Shown one piece after another: positions 33,258 to 35,413 of a stretch of DNA of 35,413 nt. A program made the translations under genes and the position numbers. The notes beneath the pieces were generated by a model that saw only the letters and a list, made by a program, of their open reading frames with translations, made no database searches and had not been told where the DNA came from. The stretch is from Parabacteroides goldsteinii (GTDB taxonomy: Bacteria; Bacteroidota; Bacteroidia; Bacteroidales; Tannerellaceae), in NCBI RefSeq assembly GCF_015550595.1, contig NZ_JADNBB010000048.1, forward strand, positions 1 to 35,413, read 5' to 3'. Numbering within the stretch: position 1 is the first letter of the stretch; every line of letters starts with the position of its first letter.

Positions 33258-33701
33258 ATGAACTTTTTATCTACATATTTACAGCCCGGAGAAGAAATAA
33301 AATACAGGGCAAAAATACATATATTTCTTTTTCTCCAACCCGCTATATTGTTGGGTATTGGCTATATGTGTTATCTTGATGATGCCCGGATGACACGCTA
33401 TTTAGGTGTAACATTGCTGTTCTTGGGGTTGGTTTCCCTTGTACAGCGTGTTTTGATAAAGGTTGGTTCGATTTATGCCGTTACTAATAAACGAGTAATT
33501 TTGAAAACGGGTGTAATAAGCCGCAGAACGGTCGAACTTGTCCTGGCTAAATGCGAAGGATTGCATGTAAGCCAGAACGTGTTGGGACGTATATTTAATT
33601 TTGGAACTATTACAGTAACGACTGGCGGTGCTATCAGTAGCTATCCTTTTATCGCTCGTCCGTTTACATTCAAGCGAGAAATCAACAAGCAAATAGGATA
33701 G
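33258..33701 (+). CDS. Bacterial PH-domain membrane protein
   Basis: The 147-residue protein has two membrane helices (about residues 22-42 and 50-70), followed by a bacterial pleckstrin-homology (bPH2/DUF304) domain. The domain starts with GSIYAVTNKRVILKTGVISR and runs through NVLGRIFNFGTITVTTGGAI. These domains are widespread and their ligands are mostly unknown. It is 11 bp after the DUF4116 gene and the last gene before a 350-bp gap. Its role in the element is unknown. Confidence 0.85.
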   Translation: MNFLSTYLQPGEEIKYRAKIHIFLFLQPAILLGIGYMCYLDDARMTRYLGVTLLFLGLVSLVQRVLIKVGSIYAVTNKRVILKTGVISRRTVELVLAKCEGLHVSQNVLGRIFNFGTITVTTGGAISSYPFIARPFTFKREINKQIG

Positions 33702-33762
33702 TTTACAGTGGCGTGCTATTGATTTATGTTTTCAAAATCAGTAATATTCCATTGTTTTTGTG

Positions 33763-33770
33763 TATTTTTG
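33763..33770 (+). promoter_or_regulatory. Bacteroidota-type -7 element (TATTTTTG)
   Basis: TATTTTTG matches the -7 consensus TAnnTTTG and would start transcripts near 33776. No clear -33 TTTG box is present at the expected spacing. It lies upstream of the structured segment at 33839-33988 and the genes at 34052 and 34405. Confidence 0.45.
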
Positions 33771-33789
33771 CACACAGGATCATTTATAA

Positions 33790-33990
33790 CGATGCCAGTC
33801 ATCGGATGGTTCTTACATAGGAAATAGCAGCATTATAGTGAGGTTTTGAAAACCGCCAAATATTTTAGAACTCACTCACATGGTAATGGATGTTAGCTTC
33901 CGTCAGTCTGTATATATGTTACTCGCATATACCGGCAAGGGCGTGAGGTTATTATCTATTGAGTGAGTGGGTGCTTGGCGGTACCTCAAA
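33790..33990 (+). ncRNA. Candidate structured RNA in the intergenic gap
   Basis: Nested long-range pairings are visible: TGAGGT (33839-33844) with ACCTCA (33983-33988), CCGCCAA (33853-33859) with TTGGCGG (33975-33981), and ACTCACTCA (33870-33878) with TGAGTGAGT (33960-33968), all perfect. Inside, GTATAT (33910-33915) can pair with ATATAC (33927-33932). A small CGATG/CATCG hairpin (33790-33804) precedes them. No reading frame spans this region. The fold is not one I recognise, and there is no reverse transcriptase beside it, so it is not an obvious retron. It could be an sRNA or the long leader of the downstream gene at 34052. Confidence 0.6.
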
Positions 33991-34051
33991 GCCGATATTT
34001 AGTAATTCTTGCGCCTGTTTTTTGGTACTAACATAATATTACAGAGAGATC

Positions 34052-34414
34052 ATGAATTTTGCACAAAAAGCCATTTCTAAACTTTACCTTAAAAGGCAAT
34101 CACCTGTAAATAAGTTTACTGTTTGTGATAAAATCCGTCCTATACTGGTATTACACAGAATTTCGATTAAAGAATCACTATTTATTTTTCCTGACTATGA
34201 GTATGTCTATGAAGCAATGAAAGGGAAAAAAGAATTAGTCAGTACACGGGATTGTATTCGATTTGAAGACATAGTACATCTGGACGAAACAGAGGTTTAT
34301 GTGGAGATTGTAACCCGCACGGGCTTTGTTCATTTGTTATCTAAGGAAAAGCCGGAGAGAACCTATTTTAATATGTTTTCAGTTACCCATAATAAACCCC
34401 GTTTATGGAAATAA
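34052..34414 (+). CDS. Hypothetical protein (120 residues)
   Basis: I do not recognise this family. The product is soluble and basic at the N-terminus (KAISKLYLKRQSPVNKF), then beta-strand-like (PILVLHRISIKESLFIFPDY, and VYVEIVTRTGFVHLL). Its ATG is about 60 bp after the last paired base of the structured RNA candidate, so the RNA could be its leader. It overlaps the next gene by 10 bp (34405-34414), a sign that both are real and coupled. Confidence 0.65.
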   Translation: MNFAQKAISKLYLKRQSPVNKFTVCDKIRPILVLHRISIKESLFIFPDYEYVYEAMKGKKELVSTRDCIRFEDIVHLDETEVYVEIVTRTGFVHLLSKEKPERTYFNMFSVTHNKPRLWK

Positions 34415-34749
34415 AGACAATCTATACTAAAGTAAAAGACTATATTGAGTATAAGAAATTTGTGTTTGAGGATTTGCGGGCTATGGGCTACATTTCAAAA
34501 GGGGAGATACTTTTCGTTTCTGTATTTATCCTGTTCGTGGTAGGCTTTACAACTTGGTGGATAATTGATAGTCGGCAAATGGAAAAGGAATACCAAAGGA
34601 AGGTGCAGGAATTAGACAGACATTACAGAGAGAAACAAAAGGAACTGAAGATTGACAGGCATTCATTGGACAAGATGCCTCACGAATTTGATTCTCTGGA
34701 GGATTGGATCAGGTGGGAAATGGAAAATGATTTTGACAGACCTCGATAA
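34405..34749 (+). CDS. Hypothetical single-pass membrane protein with coiled coil
   Basis: The 114-residue product has a basic N-terminus, one membrane helix (about residues 35-55, EILFVSVFILFVVGFTTWWI) and a charged coiled-coil region (about 58-85). It ends in an acidic segment (DSLEDWIRWEMENDFDRP). The family is not recognised. It overlaps the preceding gene by 10 bp and is followed by a strong terminator. The pair might form a small membrane-linked complex with the 34052 product (inference from coupling). Confidence 0.65.
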   Translation: MEIKTIYTKVKDYIEYKKFVFEDLRAMGYISKGEILFVSVFILFVVGFTTWWIIDSRQMEKEYQRKVQELDRHYREKQKELKIDRHSLDKMPHEFDSLEDWIRWEMENDFDRPR

Positions 34750-34793
34750 AACAAAAGAAGCATTAAATTTAACTTTAATGCTTCTTTTGTTTT
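34748..34793. terminator. Bidirectional terminator with a perfect 20-bp stem
   Basis: Arms 34748-34767 and 34774-34793 are perfectly complementary over 20 bp with a 6-nt loop. A-rich outer bases on one side and T-rich on the other give T tracts in both directions. It begins at the stop of the 34405 gene and touches the stop codon of the convergent gene at 34794. Confidence 0.92.
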
Positions 34794-35285
34794 TTATTTC
34801 ACGGTATATTTTAGAGTTGATTTCTTCATCATTTGCTCTGTTGAAAGTTGTTCCGTTATCTGATCTATTGCTTGTTCTACATTTATGTCCTCCTGTAACT
34901 GCTTTTCCGATATATCCCTAATTTTTTCTGCAAAATTGGGGGGAATACTTATTGTTCTTATTCCCTGCATGATTCCGGTTCCGGCATCCACAAGAAACAT
35001 TGTTATTATATTTGCTTCTGAATTTAACCAATCGTCTTGTTTTTCCTCTGGAATTTTAGTTACATCAATACTCACTTCAAAAGAAAAACCCATGTCAAAA
35101 ATCAGAAATGGAATGTTAGAGTTTTCATATAAGTAAACATCTAATTTCCCCTTTCGGAATAGTCTTATTTCTTCTGTCGTTGGTTCATGGAAACTGCAAA
35201 AAACATCAAAAAATGCTGTATTAATAATAGCAGCAGTTGTTTCTATTTGATTCAAATATCTTTCATCAGGGAATCTCTTACCCAC
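34794..35285 (-). CDS. Hypothetical protein (about 163 residues), start uncertain
   Basis: I do not recognise this family. The product is soluble, with NQIETTAAIINTAFFDVFCS near the N-terminus, then FLIFDMGFSFEVSIDVTKIP and WLNSEANIITMFLVDAGTGI, and a helical, Gln/Glu-rich C-terminus. The only start near the coding signal is GTG at 35285. The frame stays open to a TAG at 35367-35369 without an ATG, so up to 27 further residues or another start codon are possible. The 128 bases to the window end carry no other gene that I can see. It converges on the 34405 gene with a shared terminator. Confidence 0.6.
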   Translation of the reverse strand: MGKRFPDERYLNQIETTAAIINTAFFDVFCSFHEPTTEEIRLFRKGKLDVYLYENSNIPFLIFDMGFSFEVSIDVTKIPEEKQDDWLNSEANIITMFLVDAGTGIMQGIRTISIPPNFAEKIRDISEKQLQEDINVEQAIDQITEQLSTEQMMKKSTLKYTVK

Positions 35286-35413
35286 CTCGTATTTTATTTT
35301 TTCTTTTGATGTAGTGTCAGCAGAATGTGTGTTATTTGTTGTACTAATTTCCGCATAGCGTAAAAGCTAAAGGCCTTTATCAACCATGAGGATTTTTTGT
35401 TAATCATTCATTT

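Noticed and set aside
33790-33990. Retron msr-msd
   Set aside because: Long-range complementary ends exist, but there is no reverse transcriptase beside it. The only RT in the window belongs to the group II intron 13 kb away.
34652-34921. 89-residue plus-strand frame through the terminator
   Set aside because: It crosses the 20-bp terminator stem and the convergent gene, and lies in another frame of the 34405 gene.

Overview
The window is most of a Bacteroidota (probably Bacteroidales) integrative conjugative element of the CTnDOT type. The evidence is a near-complete tra operon (traA/parA-like to traQ) in standard order, the mobA/mobB/mobC mobilisation genes, DNA topoisomerase III, DUF1896 and DUF3945 proteins, and an N6-methylase/helicase. 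Bacteroidota-type promoter elements (TAnnTTTG) and A-rich translation starts agree with this. No integrase, excision genes, rte regulators, tRNA, rRNA or CRISPR array is visible, so at least one end of the element lies outside the window.

Layout. Positions 1-886 are a gene-poor junction zone with a 106-bp element bounded by perfect 23-bp inverted repeats and unrecognised coding remnants. Positions 887-15000 hold the minus-strand mobilisation and processing genes, read right to left: mobA, mobB, (cargo), mobC, DUF3945 protein, topB, a small unknown gene, DUF1896 protein, and an N6-methylase/helicase that lacks its C-terminal helicase half. A plus-strand metal cargo operon (a small His-rich exported protein and a DmeF-like cation diffusion facilitator) sits between mobB and mobC. 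Positions 15000-15666 are a non-coding control region: a likely oriT with several inverted repeats, then a degenerate short-period repeat array just upstream of parA. Positions 15667-31372 are the plus-strand tra operon, interrupted at traE by a complete 2491-bp group II intron that encodes a reverse transcriptase/maturase. Positions 31375-35285 are an accessory tail: a DUF4116-like repeat protein with a DUF3945-like C-terminus, a bacterial PH-domain membrane protein, a strongly structured non-coding segment that may be a new RNA, two small unknown proteins and one convergent unknown gene.

How it works together (partly inferred). MobA and MobB would nick and carry the DNA strand from the oriT region. 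MobC couples it to the TraG (VirB4-like), TraJ, TraK, TraM and TraN channel. TopB and the methylase/helicase would process the DNA. The M23 peptidase would open the cell wall. Splicing of the group II intron is needed to make TraE, so transfer is predicted to depend on RNA splicing.

Most interesting signals: (1) the intron in traE, with boundaries that restore the frame exactly; (2) a dispersed box, CCACTAAAAAATYCAATAG, in front of five or more genes; (3) a ~20-bp repeat unit that brackets mobC and is also translated inside a tra protein; (4) a ~150-nt structured RNA candidate at 33839-33988 behind a Bacteroidota-type -7 element; (5) the DUF4116/DUF3945 fusion protein; (6) a palindromic operator and apparently leaderless start on the metal cargo operon.
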